From Streptomyces sp. 3214.6 (GTDB lineage: Bacteria > Actinomycetota > Actinomycetes > Streptomycetales > Streptomycetaceae): a stretch of 64,000 nucleotides of DNA. A program made the position numbers and the translations under genes. This document shows, piece by piece, positions 29,996-38,359 of this stretch (within the stretch, counting starts at the first letter, position 1; every line of letters begins with the position of its first letter). The stretch covers positions 8,928,001-8,992,000 of the forward strand of contig NZ_LT670819.1 of NCBI RefSeq assembly GCF_900129855.1. The letters run 5' to 3'. The notes beneath the pieces were generated by a model. The model was not told where the DNA came from. It searched no databases and saw only the letters and a list, made by a program, of their open reading frames with translations.

Positions 29996-30826
29996 ATGCT
30001 GAAAACCGGCAAGTTATTGCGCTTAAGAAGACTTTCGCTGGCGGGGGATGGCCGGCATCTGTTCGTGCCGCTCGACCACAGCGTTTCGGACGGCCCGATC
30101 GTCCCCGCCGACAAGTGGGACGACCTGTTGCGCGCACTGGTGGACGGCGGGGCCGACGGGATCATCGTCCACAAGGGACGGGCCCGCGCCTTCGCCCCGG
30201 ACATCCTCAAACACTGCGCCCTCGTGGTGCATCTGAGCGCCAGCACCGCCTGTTCCGCCGACGTCCACGCCAAGGTGCTGGTCGCCGACGTCGAAGAGGC
30301 GCTGCGGCTCGGCGCGGACGCGGTGAGCGTCCATGTGAACATCGGCTCGGACACCGAGGCCCAGCAGCTCGCCGACCTGGGGGCGGTGGCCGGTTCCTGC
30401 GACGCGTGGGGCATGCCGCTGATCGCGATGGTCTACCCTCGCGGCCCGCGGATCGACGACCCGCGCGACCCTGCCCTCCTCGCCCATGTGGCCAATGTCG
30501 CCGCGGACCTGGGCGCGGACATGGTGAAGACCTCCGTCGCGCTGCCACTGGAGCGGATGGCCGAGGTCGTGGCCAACAGCCCCATACCGGTCCTGGCGGC
30601 CGGCGGCCCGCCGGACGACTCCGACCTGGTCGAGTACGGCACCGCGGTGATGGCCTCCGGCTGCCGCGGACTGGCCGTCGGCCGCCGGATCTTCTCCTCG
30701 CCCTCTCCCTACGCACTGGTGTCCCGGCTCTCCGCGGTCGTGCACGGCGGGGGAGGGATCGCTGCCGAGATGAGCATGACCCCCACAACCAGCAACTACT
30801 CGACGATCGTGGCAGGTGTCGCATGA
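29996..30826 (+). CDS. 2-amino-4,5-dihydroxy-6-oxo-heptanoate-7-phosphate synthase (GriI-like DhnA aldolase)
   Basis: A 276-residue class I aldolase of the DhnA/AroA' family. FVPLDHSVSDGP at the first barrel strand, VVHLSASTAC, GADAVSVHVNIGSD, AMVYPRGPRIDDPRD and the Schiff-base lysine in GADMVKTS (Lys178) resemble GriI of grixazone biosynthesis, which joins aspartate semialdehyde to dihydroxyacetone phosphate. With the next gene it makes 3-amino-4-hydroxybenzoate. The start at 29996 follows GGGAAGG; a longer upstream frame lacks coding bias. Codons 7 and 10 are TTA (30014, 30023), the only obvious rare leucine codons in the cluster, next to two AGA codons. Its stop overlaps the next start (ATGA). 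Confidence 0.88.
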   Translation: MLKTGKLLRLRRLSLAGDGRHLFVPLDHSVSDGPIVPADKWDDLLRALVDGGADGIIVHKGRARAFAPDILKHCALVVHLSASTACSADVHAKVLVADVEEALRLGADAVSVHVNIGSDTEAQQLADLGAVAGSCDAWGMPLIAMVYPRGPRIDDPRDPALLAHVANVAADLGADMVKTSVALPLERMAEVVANSPIPVLAAGGPPDDSDLVEYGTAVMASGCRGLAVGRRIFSSPSPYALVSRLSAVVHGGGGIAAEMSMTPTTSNYSTIVAGVA

Positions 30827-32025
30827 GGTTCGCGTGGATCGATCTCCGTGAAGTCCCCCGTCCGCAGCTGCAGGCGGTGGTGGACGCCGCCGTCCACGCC
30901 CGCATGGCGGGGGTGCTCTCCGCCGACGCGGAGCTGCTCGCAACGCTGCCCCCGACCATCACCCGGGTCCTGGCCGCCGACGGCCCGGTCGCGGCGGTCA
31001 CGACGCTCGCCGCGAAGAAGCCCGACGACAAGGCGACGAAGGACGCGGCGGGCGCGAAGGGCGCCAAGGAGGCGAAGCCCGCCGGAATCGACGTCCTGTT
31101 GCGGAAGTTCAGCACCCAGGACGAGCTGGACGCCCTCGCCACGGCCAACCGCGCCACCGGCGGCAGCGCCGCCATCACCCCCGTCGCCGGCTTCATCGGC
31201 GTACGGGACGACCGCACCCTGCGGCTGTCGTGCTCGGGCGCCATGGCACTGCCCTACACCGTCATCCACTTCGCCGACCCGACCAAGATCCCCCTGGAGA
31301 TCGTGCTCGCCGCCGCCGAGTCCGCCGAGGGCAAGCTGGTGACCGTCGTCGACGGTCTGGAAGAGGCCGCGATCGTCTTCGACGTGCTCGAACGCGGCTC
31401 GGACGGCATCCTGTTCACGCCCCGCAGCGCCGACGACGTCTTCGCGCTGGCCCGGTTGTTGGAGGCCACCACGCCCCAGCTGGAGCTGTCCACGCTGACC
31501 GTGGAGAGCATCCGACACGTCGGACTCGGCGACCGGGTCTGCGTGGACACCTGCTCGCACTTCGAGGAGGACGAGGGCATCCTCGTCGGCTCCTACTCCT
31601 CCGGGTTCGTGCTGTGCTGCAGCGAGACCCACCCGCTGCCCTACATGCCGACCAGGCCGTTCCGGGTCAACGCCGGCGCCCTGCACTCGTACACGCTCGG
31701 GCCCGACAACCGCACCAACTACCTCAGCGAGGTCGGCTCCGGCAGCGCCCTGCTGGCCGTCGGCGCCGACGGACGCACCCGACGGGTGGTGGTCGGCCGG
31801 GCGAAACTCGAGTCCCGCCCGCTCCTGGAGATCCGCACCCACGCCGAGGACGGCCGCCTGGTCAGCCTGACCGTGCAGGACGACTGGCACGTACGGGTGC
31901 TCGGCCCGGGCGGCAAGGTCCTCAACGTCACCGAGCTGCAGGCGGGTGACGAACTGCTCGGCTACCTGGCCGCGGACAAGCGCCATGTGGGCCTGCCCAT
32001 CGGCGAGTTCTGCAAGGAGGTCTGA
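30823..32025 (+). CDS. 3-amino-4-hydroxybenzoate synthase (GriH-like, 3-dehydroquinate synthase II family)
   Basis: A 400-residue homologue of archaeal-type dehydroquinate synthase. MRFAWIDLREVPR, VVDGLEEAAIVFDVLERGSDGILFTP, RVCVDTCSHFEEDEGILVGSYSSGFVLCCSETHPLPYMPTRPFRVNAGALHSY and the final ELLGYLA are characteristic. GriH converts the GriI C7 amino sugar acid to 3-amino-4-hydroxybenzoate. An odd Lys/Ala-rich stretch at about residues 62-87 (KKPDDKATKDAAGAKGAKEA) looks like a flexible insertion between core elements. Translationally coupled to the GriI-like gene by ATGA; the downstream ligase begins seven bases after its stop with AAGGAGG inside its 3' end. Confidence 0.88.
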   Translation: MRFAWIDLREVPRPQLQAVVDAAVHARMAGVLSADAELLATLPPTITRVLAADGPVAAVTTLAAKKPDDKATKDAAGAKGAKEAKPAGIDVLLRKFSTQDELDALATANRATGGSAAITPVAGFIGVRDDRTLRLSCSGAMALPYTVIHFADPTKIPLEIVLAAAESAEGKLVTVVDGLEEAAIVFDVLERGSDGILFTPRSADDVFALARLLEATTPQLELSTLTVESIRHVGLGDRVCVDTCSHFEEDEGILVGSYSSGFVLCCSETHPLPYMPTRPFRVNAGALHSYTLGPDNRTNYLSEVGSGSALLAVGADGRTRRVVVGRAKLESRPLLEIRTHAEDGRLVSLTVQDDWHVRVLGPGGKVLNVTELQAGDELLGYLAADKRHVGLPIGEFCKEV

Positions 32026-32031
32026 GGCCCG

Positions 32032-33447
32032 ATGGGCGAGCACCTGTCACCGCCCGGCGCGGACGACCGCGACGACGGGATGAGACCGCTCGTCCGGCGT
32101 CTCTTCGAGGCGCAGGACGACAGCCTTCCCTATCTGATCCACCGTCAGGAGATTGTCACCCGGGGCGAGTTACGCGAGCGAGTGGCCAAACAGGCCGCAG
32201 TCTTCGCCGGTTACGGCATCGGCCCCGGCGACACGGTGGGGCTGCGGACCCCGCCCAGCTTCACGCAGGTCGAGGTGCTGCTCGCGCTGTGGCGGCTCGG
32301 CGCGCAGGTGCTGCTCTTCGACTTCCGGCTCAAACCGGCCGAGGTCGCCGGGCTCTGCGCCGTCTGCCGGCCGCAGTTCATGGTGAGCGCCGGCATCAAT
32401 GTCCAGGCCACCTTCGGCTTCCGGTCCGAGTACGAGGTCGTCACCGAGCGACAGAGCGGCGGCCGGCCGGCGGCCACCGACCACCGGCTGGTCCAGTTCA
32501 GCTCGGGCTCCACCGGCCGGCCGAAAGTGATCGGCAGGACCGCCCGGTCGCTCGCCGCCGAGGTGGACCGGTTCGCCGGGATCCCCGGCATGCCGGGCCC
32601 GGGCGACCGGCTGCTGCTGCTCAGCTCGACCGCGCACAGCTTCGGCCTCGTCGCGGGGCTGCTGCACTCCCTCGCGGCCGGGGTCTCGGTGGTCTTCGCC
32701 CCCCGGATCTCCGCCCGCGACATCCTGCGCACCGCCGCCGACCATCACGTGAGCGCCCTGTTCGGGGTGCCGATGCACTACGAACTGCTCGCCGCCGCCC
32801 TCGATCCCCCCGCACTGCCCGACCTGCGGGTCGCGGTCTCGGGCGGAGAGCTGATGCCCCCACCGGTCGCGGCGCACTTCGCCGACCGCTACGGGGTGCC
32901 CGTCGGCGAGTCCTACGGGACCACCGAGACCGGCGTGGTCGCCATGGACACCGGCGGCGCCCTGCGGCCGGCGGTCGGCCGGGGCGCCCCGGGCGTCGTG
33001 CTCCGGGAGCACCGGGGCGAACTCGACGTCGCCCTGGAGGAGTCGCCGTACCTCTTCGGCACCGGCGGCGCCCAGTACACCGACGGCTGGCTGCACACCC
33101 GGGACCGGGCCACCGTGGACGGCTCCGGGGCGGTGACGGTGCACGGCCGGGCGGACTCCCTCGTCGTGATCGGCGGCCTCAAGGTGGACCTCGTCGAGGT
33201 CGAGAACGTGCTCCGCGAGCATCCGGCCGTCGAGCAGGCGGTCCTGGTCCACGAGGACGTGACCGAGGCGTACGTCTCGCTGTCCGCCGGGGCCGGCCAG
33301 CCGACCGCGGAGGAACTGCTGCGCTGGTGCCGGCAGCGGCTGGCCGACTACAAGCTGCCGCGGGTGATCCGGCTGCTGAAGACCCTGCCCCGCACGTCCA
33401 ACGGGAAGCTGCTGCGCCAGGCGGCGGCGTTGCGCTCCTCGGATTGA
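32032..33447 (+). CDS. AMP-forming aryl ligase, probable 3-amino-4-hydroxybenzoyl-ACP loader
   Basis: A 471-residue ANL-superfamily enzyme. Motifs: FSSGSTGRPKVI (P-loop, A3), SFGLVAGLLHSLAAG, SYGTTETG (A5), HTRDRA (A7 region), GRADSLVVIGGLKVDLVEVE (hinge, A8) and the C-terminal catalytic lysine in TSNGKLLR. Position between the 3,4-AHBA genes and two ACP genes suggests that it adenylates 3-amino-4-hydroxybenzoate and loads it on an ACP as the starter unit. A fatty-acid-like or CoA ligase role is the alternative. A 151-bp gap without gene follows it, the only sizeable break in the operon, where an internal promoter could sit. Confidence 0.85.
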   Translation: MGEHLSPPGADDRDDGMRPLVRRLFEAQDDSLPYLIHRQEIVTRGELRERVAKQAAVFAGYGIGPGDTVGLRTPPSFTQVEVLLALWRLGAQVLLFDFRLKPAEVAGLCAVCRPQFMVSAGINVQATFGFRSEYEVVTERQSGGRPAATDHRLVQFSSGSTGRPKVIGRTARSLAAEVDRFAGIPGMPGPGDRLLLLSSTAHSFGLVAGLLHSLAAGVSVVFAPRISARDILRTAADHHVSALFGVPMHYELLAAALDPPALPDLRVAVSGGELMPPPVAAHFADRYGVPVGESYGTTETGVVAMDTGGALRPAVGRGAPGVVLREHRGELDVALEESPYLFGTGGAQYTDGWLHTRDRATVDGSGAVTVHGRADSLVVIGGLKVDLVEVENVLREHPAVEQAVLVHEDVTEAYVSLSAGAGQPTAEELLRWCRQRLADYKLPRVIRLLKTLPRTSNGKLLRQAAALRSSD

Positions 33448-33598
33448 ACCGGGGCGACACCGGACGTCTGTTGTCCGCGGGTCGTCCGCGGGCCGTCCGT
33501 GGTGTGTCGCGCCCACGCGGCGGAGCCGCACGATGCCACAGCCCCGCGCCCCCCGGGGTGCTGCACTTCCCCGAAATCACTCAATGGAGACGCCGATC

Positions 33599-33874
33599 AT
33601 GAGTACGTCGACCCTGGAAGACGAGATCCGCGAGTTCGTCCTGACCGCGGTCATCGACGAGATGAACATCCTCACGAGCCGCGACGGCATCACGGACGAG
33701 AGCCCCGTGACCGTCGGCGGGCTGGACGTGGACTCACTCAGCCTGATCGAGCTCACGCTGCGGCTGGAGTCGCGATTCGGCGTGGAGATCCCGGACACCG
33801 ACATCGAGCCCCTGGCCTCGCTGACCCTCGGCGGGCTCGTCGCCGAGGTCGTCCGACGCGGTGCGAAGGCATGA
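33599..33874 (+). CDS. Acyl carrier protein 1
   Basis: A 91-residue ACP. The phosphopantetheine site is Ser46 in GLDVDSLSLIEL, with the surrounding four-helix pattern intact (EDEIREFVLTAVIDEMNIL; LRLESRFGVEIPDTDIEPLASLTLGGLVAEV). The ATG at 33599 has GGAGA upstream; an earlier ATG at 33584 is possible. It overlaps ACP 2 by ATGA. It probably carries the growing aryl polyketide chain or the starter; which ACP does which cannot be told from sequence. Confidence 0.88.
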   Translation: MSTSTLEDEIREFVLTAVIDEMNILTSRDGITDESPVTVGGLDVDSLSLIELTLRLESRFGVEIPDTDIEPLASLTLGGLVAEVVRRGAKA

Positions 33875-34143
33875 GCACGAGCACCTTCACCACCGACAGC
33901 GTCCGGGAACTGCTGTCGGACCGCAACGTCTTCCCCGGCCTGCCCGACGACCTCGACGAGGACGCCGAACTGGTCCTGGACTCCCTCGGGTTGGTGTGGC
34001 TCCTCCATGTGGTGGAGGAACGTCACGGCCTGGTCGTGGAGCCCAGTGACGAGGACATCGCCGGACTGACCTCGCTGCGGCGGCTCACCCAGTACCTCAG
34101 CGCCGCCGTGCCGGCCCCGACCGAAGGAGGGCGACCGCGATGA
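33871..34143 (+). CDS. Acyl carrier protein 2
   Basis: A 90-residue second ACP, more divergent than the first. The modification site is Ser38 in ELVLDSLGLVWLLHVVEE. Hydrophobic spacing of helices 2 and 3 is preserved (HGLVVEPSDEDIAGLTSLRRLTQYLS). Start and stop both lie in ATGA overlaps, with ACP 1 before it and the ketosynthase after it. Two ACPs in one type II system suggest separate starter-loading and extension carriers. Confidence 0.85.
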   Translation: MSTSTFTTDSVRELLSDRNVFPGLPDDLDEDAELVLDSLGLVWLLHVVEERHGLVVEPSDEDIAGLTSLRRLTQYLSAAVPAPTEGGRPR

Positions 34144-35315
34144 GCGGTGAGGTCACGGTGACCGGATTCGGCGTACGCACCGCGTTCGGCGACGGAGCCG
34201 AAGCCCTGCGGCGCGGAGTCTTCGCGGGAGTCCCCTCGTTCGCGCCCACCACGAGGTTCGACACCGCCCCGTACCGGACGCCGATGGCGGCCGCCGCCCC
34301 CGACGGTCCCGACGCGGTCGAGGACTGGGCGCTGCGCCACGCGCTCGCCCGGTGCGGGGCGCAGGCCCTCGACATGGCGGGCCTGCGCCCGGGCACGGAA
34401 GCCGCGGTCCTGCTCGGCGTCGCCGGAGACCACACCGCCGTCACCCGGTACTGGCGGGCCGAGGCCGGTGCGCCGACCGCCGGGCAGGTGCCGTGGTCCG
34501 ACGCCGTCCCCGCCCGGCTGGCCGAACTGCTGGCCACCGACTCCGCGCTGAGCGGACCCCGGCTGACCTTCACCAACGCCTGTGTCGCCTCCGCCGCCGC
34601 GATCATCCACGCCTGCCGGCTGATCTCCTCCGGGCGCACCGATGTGGCGGTCTGCGCGGGCGGTTACCTCGTGGAGGAGGAGACCTTCGGAAAGTTCGAC
34701 TCGGGGCGGGCGCTCTCCCGGGACGGCATGGTCCGCCCGTTCAGCGCCGACCGCAGCGGGCTGCTGCTGGGCGACGGGGCCGCGGTCGTCGTGCTCGAAT
34801 CCGCCGAGCACGCCCGGCGGCGCGGCGCCCGGTCGCTGGCGTCCGTGGTGGGCTGGGGCGCGGCGACGGACGCCCACCACATCGCCCAGCCCCACCCGGA
34901 GGGCGTAGGCCTCGCCCGGGCGGCACGGCAGGCGATGCGGCTCGCCGGTGACCCGGAGGGAGCGGCCCTCGGCTATGTCAACGCCCATGGCACCGGCACC
35001 AAGTACAACGACGGGGCCGAGACCCGTGGGCTGCGGGCCGCGTTCTGCGAACGGGCGGAGTCGATCCCGGTCAGCTCCACCAAGAGCACCACCGGCCACC
35101 TCCTGGAGGCGGCGGGCGTCGTGGAGTTCGTGATCACGCTGCTGGCCCTGACGGACGGGGTCCTGCCGCCGACCGCCGGGTACACCGCGGCGGACCCGGA
35201 ATGCGACCTCGACTACGTGCCGAACCGGCCGCGCCAGACCGATCTGCGCCGCGCCCTCACGATCAACGCCGCCTTCGGGGGCGCCAACACCGCACTCGTC
35301 CTGGAGCGGCCATGA
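34140..35315 (+). CDS. Ketosynthase (KS alpha) of a type II polyketide system
   Basis: A 391-residue FabF-like condensing enzyme with the complete catalytic set: Cys148 in FTNACVASAA, His283 in NAHGTGT, Lys315 and His320 in STKSTTGHLLEAAG, and the glycine-rich end NAAFGGANTALVL. It should extend an ACP-bound aryl starter with malonyl units. The next gene is a shortened KS-like protein without Cys, giving a KS/chain-length-factor-like pair. The arrangement resembles the highly reducing type II systems that build short conjugated acids on an aromatic starter. ATGA overlaps couple it to ACP 2 and to its partner. Confidence 0.9.
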   Translation: MSGEVTVTGFGVRTAFGDGAEALRRGVFAGVPSFAPTTRFDTAPYRTPMAAAAPDGPDAVEDWALRHALARCGAQALDMAGLRPGTEAAVLLGVAGDHTAVTRYWRAEAGAPTAGQVPWSDAVPARLAELLATDSALSGPRLTFTNACVASAAAIIHACRLISSGRTDVAVCAGGYLVEEETFGKFDSGRALSRDGMVRPFSADRSGLLLGDGAAVVVLESAEHARRRGARSLASVVGWGAATDAHHIAQPHPEGVGLARAARQAMRLAGDPEGAALGYVNAHGTGTKYNDGAETRGLRAAFCERAESIPVSSTKSTTGHLLEAAGVVEFVITLLALTDGVLPPTAGYTAADPECDLDYVPNRPRQTDLRRALTINAAFGGANTALVLERP

Positions 35316-36097
35316 CGACCAAGCCCCTGTTGCGTTCCGCGCTCGGCGTCCTCGCCACGGCCACCGCCACCCACGGCACCGGCCGCGGCGACGACATCGC
35401 GCTGCCGAGGCTGCCCGGCTTCGTGGAGTCCGCCTTCAGCCCGCTGACGTACGAGGTGATCAGCCGGTGTCTGACCGAGCGGCCCGGCGACGGCACCCGC
35501 ACCGCGGTGGCGCTGGCAAGCCTGACCGGTGACACCACCACCGCTGATCTGGCCAGCAGCCGCATGGTCTCCGGGAAGGTCCACAACCCGCTGCTGTTCA
35601 TGCAGGCCACCCCCAACTCCGTGCTGGGCCACACCAGTCGGGAGTTCGGGATCACCGGGCAGATGTTCAGCGTCTCCACCTTCGACGACCCGGTGGCCGA
35701 ACTCCTCGCCCTGGCCGACCTGTTGCTGGAGGACCCGGAGCTGGACCGCGTCCTGGCGGTGGGCGTGGAGCTTGGCGGCGGCGCCCGGACGGCAGCCGTG
35801 CACCGGGAACTGACCGCCGGCAGCGGCCGTCCCGTGCCCGGTCTCCCCGCGTCCGCGGGCCTCGCGGCGGCGGTGCTGCTCGGCCGTGCCGACGCCGGCG
35901 CGCCCGTGACCGTCACCGCGGACCGGCTGCCCCCGCCCGGCGACGACCTCCGGCATCCCGGGAGCATCGAGGGCCTGTTCGAGCTGGCCGCCGCCCACCG
36001 GCTGCTGCTGCGGGACGGCGGCAGCCACCGCCTCCAGCCCTCCGCCTTCCTTCTCACCGCCGACAGAAACGAGAGCGACACCCATGCTCATCAGTAG
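35312..36097 (+). CDS. Shortened Cys-less ketosynthase-like partner (CLF-like)
   Basis: A 261-residue protein similar to the N-terminal half of condensing enzymes (FMQATPNSVLGHTSREFGITGQMFSVSTF). Where a KS has STACA, this protein has STFDD, so the catalytic Cys is missing. The C-terminal half with the two histidines is absent, so it is only about two-thirds of a normal KS or CLF. No frameshift is visible and it is tightly coupled on both sides (ATGA before; 14-nt overlap after), so it is probably functional as a partner subunit of the upstream KS. A degenerate remnant retained by coupling is less likely. Confidence 0.78.
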   Translation: MTTKPLLRSALGVLATATATHGTGRGDDIALPRLPGFVESAFSPLTYEVISRCLTERPGDGTRTAVALASLTGDTTTADLASSRMVSGKVHNPLLFMQATPNSVLGHTSREFGITGQMFSVSTFDDPVAELLALADLLLEDPELDRVLAVGVELGGGARTAAVHRELTAGSGRPVPGLPASAGLAAAVLLGRADAGAPVTVTADRLPPPGDDLRHPGSIEGLFELAAAHRLLLRDGGSHRLQPSAFLLTADRNESDTHAHQ

Positions 36098-37775
36098 GCA
36101 GGAGCGGGCCCGGATCTGCTCCGACCCCGAACTGGGCGCCGGCAACGTCCTGGAGCGACTGACGGCGTACGGCCGTCCGCTCGACGAAGTCGTGCTGCGT
36201 ACGGACGGCGGCTGGCGGGCCCCGGACGGCAGCCGGCCCGAGGCGCTCACGTTCGGTCGGCTGCGGGAGGTCGTCGAGACGTATGCGGGCTGGTACGCCG
36301 CGCAGGGCGTGCGGCCCCGCGACCCGGTCGCCGTCCACTCCGCCTCCAGTGCCGAGTTCGCCGTGAACTTCCTGGCGCTGACCTCCCTCGGCGCGATTCC
36401 GTCGTTCGTCAACGGCAATCTGGCCCCGGAGATCGCCGGCGAGTACGTCCGCCGGCAGGGCGCGGTCGGCGCGTTCACCGACCAGGCCCATCGGCAGGCG
36501 CTGGCGGGCTCCGGGCTCGGCTTTCTCGTCACCGCCGACGACATCCGCCCCGAGCACCGCGCGTCGCTGCCGCCGGTCCACCCCTACCGGCACGACCCGA
36601 CCGACCCGGTGCTCATCTCGCACTCCTCCGGCACCACCGGCATGCCCAAGGGCGTCCCGCACACCCACCGCACGCTGATGTACGCGCAGTTGCACCGGCT
36701 GCGTTACTCCACCGGCACCGACATGGAGCGCACCCTCGTCGGACTGCCCGGCGCGCACAACGCCATGGTGGCCACGCTGCTCTACTGCCTTCTGCTGCGC
36801 ACCGACATCAAGCTCCTGTCCAGTCAACGCGGCGTCGACGTGCTCGACGCCGTCGAGGAGTTCCGGCCGACCACCGTGCTGGCCTTCGCCGGCACGTTCG
36901 GCGAGATGGCCGCCGAGGACCTGACGGGGCGTGACCTGTCCAGCGTGCAGGTGTGGTTCAACACCGGGGACGCGGCGCACGAGGCGCACATCAGGGCGCT
37001 CGTCCGGCACGGCAGCCATCTGGAGATCCGGCGTGACCTGAGCCGCGCCCGGGTGGACGGCTCGGTCTTCGTGGACGGGCTCGGCTCCTCGGAGGCCGGC
37101 TACTCCGTCTTCCACAACCGGCACACCAAGGACACCTCGGCCTACTCGCGCTGCGTCGGCAAGCCGATCAGCTTCGCCGAGGCCGCCGTGCTCGCCGAGG
37201 ACGGCACCCCGCTGCCGCCGGGACAGATCGGCCGCCTCGGCCTCAAGTCGCCGACCCTGACACCCGGTTACTGGAACGACTCGCTGACCTGGAACAGGAT
37301 GCGGCTCGGCGGCTACTGGCTCACCGGGGACCTCGCCCACCAGGACGAGGACGGCAACTTCTACCACCTCGACCGGGCGCCGGACGCCGTCCGCACCCGT
37401 GACGGGATCGTCTTCAGCACCCGCACGGAGGAACTCCTCCTGGCCGAGCTGCCCGAGCTGGCCGACTGCACGGTCGTCGGCGTCGCCCAGGACGGCGTCC
37501 GGGCGGACTGGGACGGCGACGGAGAAGCCGAGGCCTACGCGCTGCTCCAACTCGCCGACGAGGAAGGCCATGGCGAGGGCACGGACGAAGGCGACGGCGA
37601 CGGCGGCGACGAGGTGTGGACCCGGCGGGTCAACGCCGTCCTGGCGGACGCCGGATTCCCCCCGGTGACCCGGGCCCTGCGGATGAAGCCGGACGACGTC
37701 GCCAAGGGCGCCACCGGCAAGGTTCTCAAGCGAGTGATGCGCGACAGGTTCGCCGCCAAGGAGCAGCACGCATGA
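36084..37775 (+). CDS. AMP-forming ligase, candidate diazotase (CreM/AvaA6-type)
   Basis: A 563-residue ANL-superfamily enzyme. P-loop SHSSGTTGMPKGVPHTH, GLGSSEAGYS (A5), YWLTGDLAHQDEDGNFYHLDR (A7/A8) and the catalytic-lysine tail KGATGKVLKRVMRD are all intact. An unusual acidic insertion (GHGEGTDEGDGDGGDE, ~residues 494-509) interrupts the C-terminal subdomain. In cremeomycin-type clusters a ligase in the same setting uses ATP and nitrous acid to diazotise an aromatic amine, and the CreE/CreD-type genes lie just downstream here. Alternative: a second acyl-CoA or acyl-ACP ligase. It starts inside the CLF-like gene (14-nt overlap) and ends in an ATGA overlap. Confidence 0.8.
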   Translation: MLISRQERARICSDPELGAGNVLERLTAYGRPLDEVVLRTDGGWRAPDGSRPEALTFGRLREVVETYAGWYAAQGVRPRDPVAVHSASSAEFAVNFLALTSLGAIPSFVNGNLAPEIAGEYVRRQGAVGAFTDQAHRQALAGSGLGFLVTADDIRPEHRASLPPVHPYRHDPTDPVLISHSSGTTGMPKGVPHTHRTLMYAQLHRLRYSTGTDMERTLVGLPGAHNAMVATLLYCLLLRTDIKLLSSQRGVDVLDAVEEFRPTTVLAFAGTFGEMAAEDLTGRDLSSVQVWFNTGDAAHEAHIRALVRHGSHLEIRRDLSRARVDGSVFVDGLGSSEAGYSVFHNRHTKDTSAYSRCVGKPISFAEAAVLAEDGTPLPPGQIGRLGLKSPTLTPGYWNDSLTWNRMRLGGYWLTGDLAHQDEDGNFYHLDRAPDAVRTRDGIVFSTRTEELLLAELPELADCTVVGVAQDGVRADWDGDGEAEAYALLQLADEEGHGEGTDEGDGDGGDEVWTRRVNAVLADAGFPPVTRALRMKPDDVAKGATGKVLKRVMRDRFAAKEQHA

Positions 37776-38356
37776 GCACGAATACGAACACGGACACGAA
37801 CACGGACACGGACACGGACACGGACGGCGTCAACCACCGGGCCCGGGCGGGGGAGGCGTACCGGCTGTGGTGGCAGCACGACGCCCACTGGTACCAGGGG
37901 GTGGCCGCCCGGTTCGGACAGGAGGCCGCGAACGAGATCAACGCCGAGGCGCTGCGCAAGGTGGCCCTGCACGTCGCCCAGCGCGTGACCCGCCTCTCCG
38001 GCGGGCTCCCCGACAGCGGGGACACCGGAAAGGACCTTCAGGAGCTGCGCCGCCGCTACGACCAGTGCGGGGACCGGATGTTCCCGCCGGAACTGCGCAA
38101 CGCCTCCACCGAGGTCGAGGGCGACGACCTGATCGTGCTCACGCTGCGCCGGAACTTCGCCGTCACCATGGTGCGCATGGCCGGCTCGCTGGACGGCTAC
38201 CGGTGCCCCTGCACCGACATCCACGCCGGCTGGTCCGAAGGGCTCGGGGTGACCCTGACCGAGAACCGGGCCGAGAGCTGTCTGCGCGACGGCGACAAGG
38301 CGTGCCGCCTGCTGATGCGGGTCGCTGCCCCCGGCCCGTCCACGTCGGAGGGCTGA
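37772..38356 (+). CDS. Cys-rich small protein of unknown function
   Basis: A 194-residue soluble protein I cannot assign firmly. After a hydrophilic N-terminal Asn/Thr/Asp repeat, a helical domain (AYRLWWQHDAHWYQGVAARFGQEAANEINAEALRKVALHVAQRV) leads to a C-terminal module with four conserved-looking Cys and a His: YRCPCTDIHAGW and ESCLRDGDKACRLLM. The CxxGDxxC-like end recalls V4R or related small-ligand-binding domains, and similar proteins may be annotated DUF6125; this is tentative. It is coupled to the upstream ligase by ATGA and followed three bases later by the SDR gene. It could bind a metal or a nitrogenous intermediate. Confidence 0.72.
   Translation: MSTNTNTDTNTDTDTDTDGVNHRARAGEAYRLWWQHDAHWYQGVAARFGQEAANEINAEALRKVALHVAQRVTRLSGGLPDSGDTGKDLQELRRRYDQCGDRMFPPELRNASTEVEGDDLIVLTLRRNFAVTMVRMAGSLDGYRCPCTDIHAGWSEGLGVTLTENRAESCLRDGDKACRLLMRVAAPGPSTSEG
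37778..37828 (+). repeat. Hexanucleotide microsatellite encoding an (Asn/Asp-Thr)n tract
   Basis: Near-perfect units of ACGGAC and ACGAAC are repeated about eight times directly after the start codon of the Cys-rich gene, giving residues like NTNTDTNTDTDTDTD. Hexamer slippage would keep the frame. Such simple repeats are uncommon in Streptomyces coding sequence. Confidence 0.85.
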
Positions 38357-38359
38357 ACC

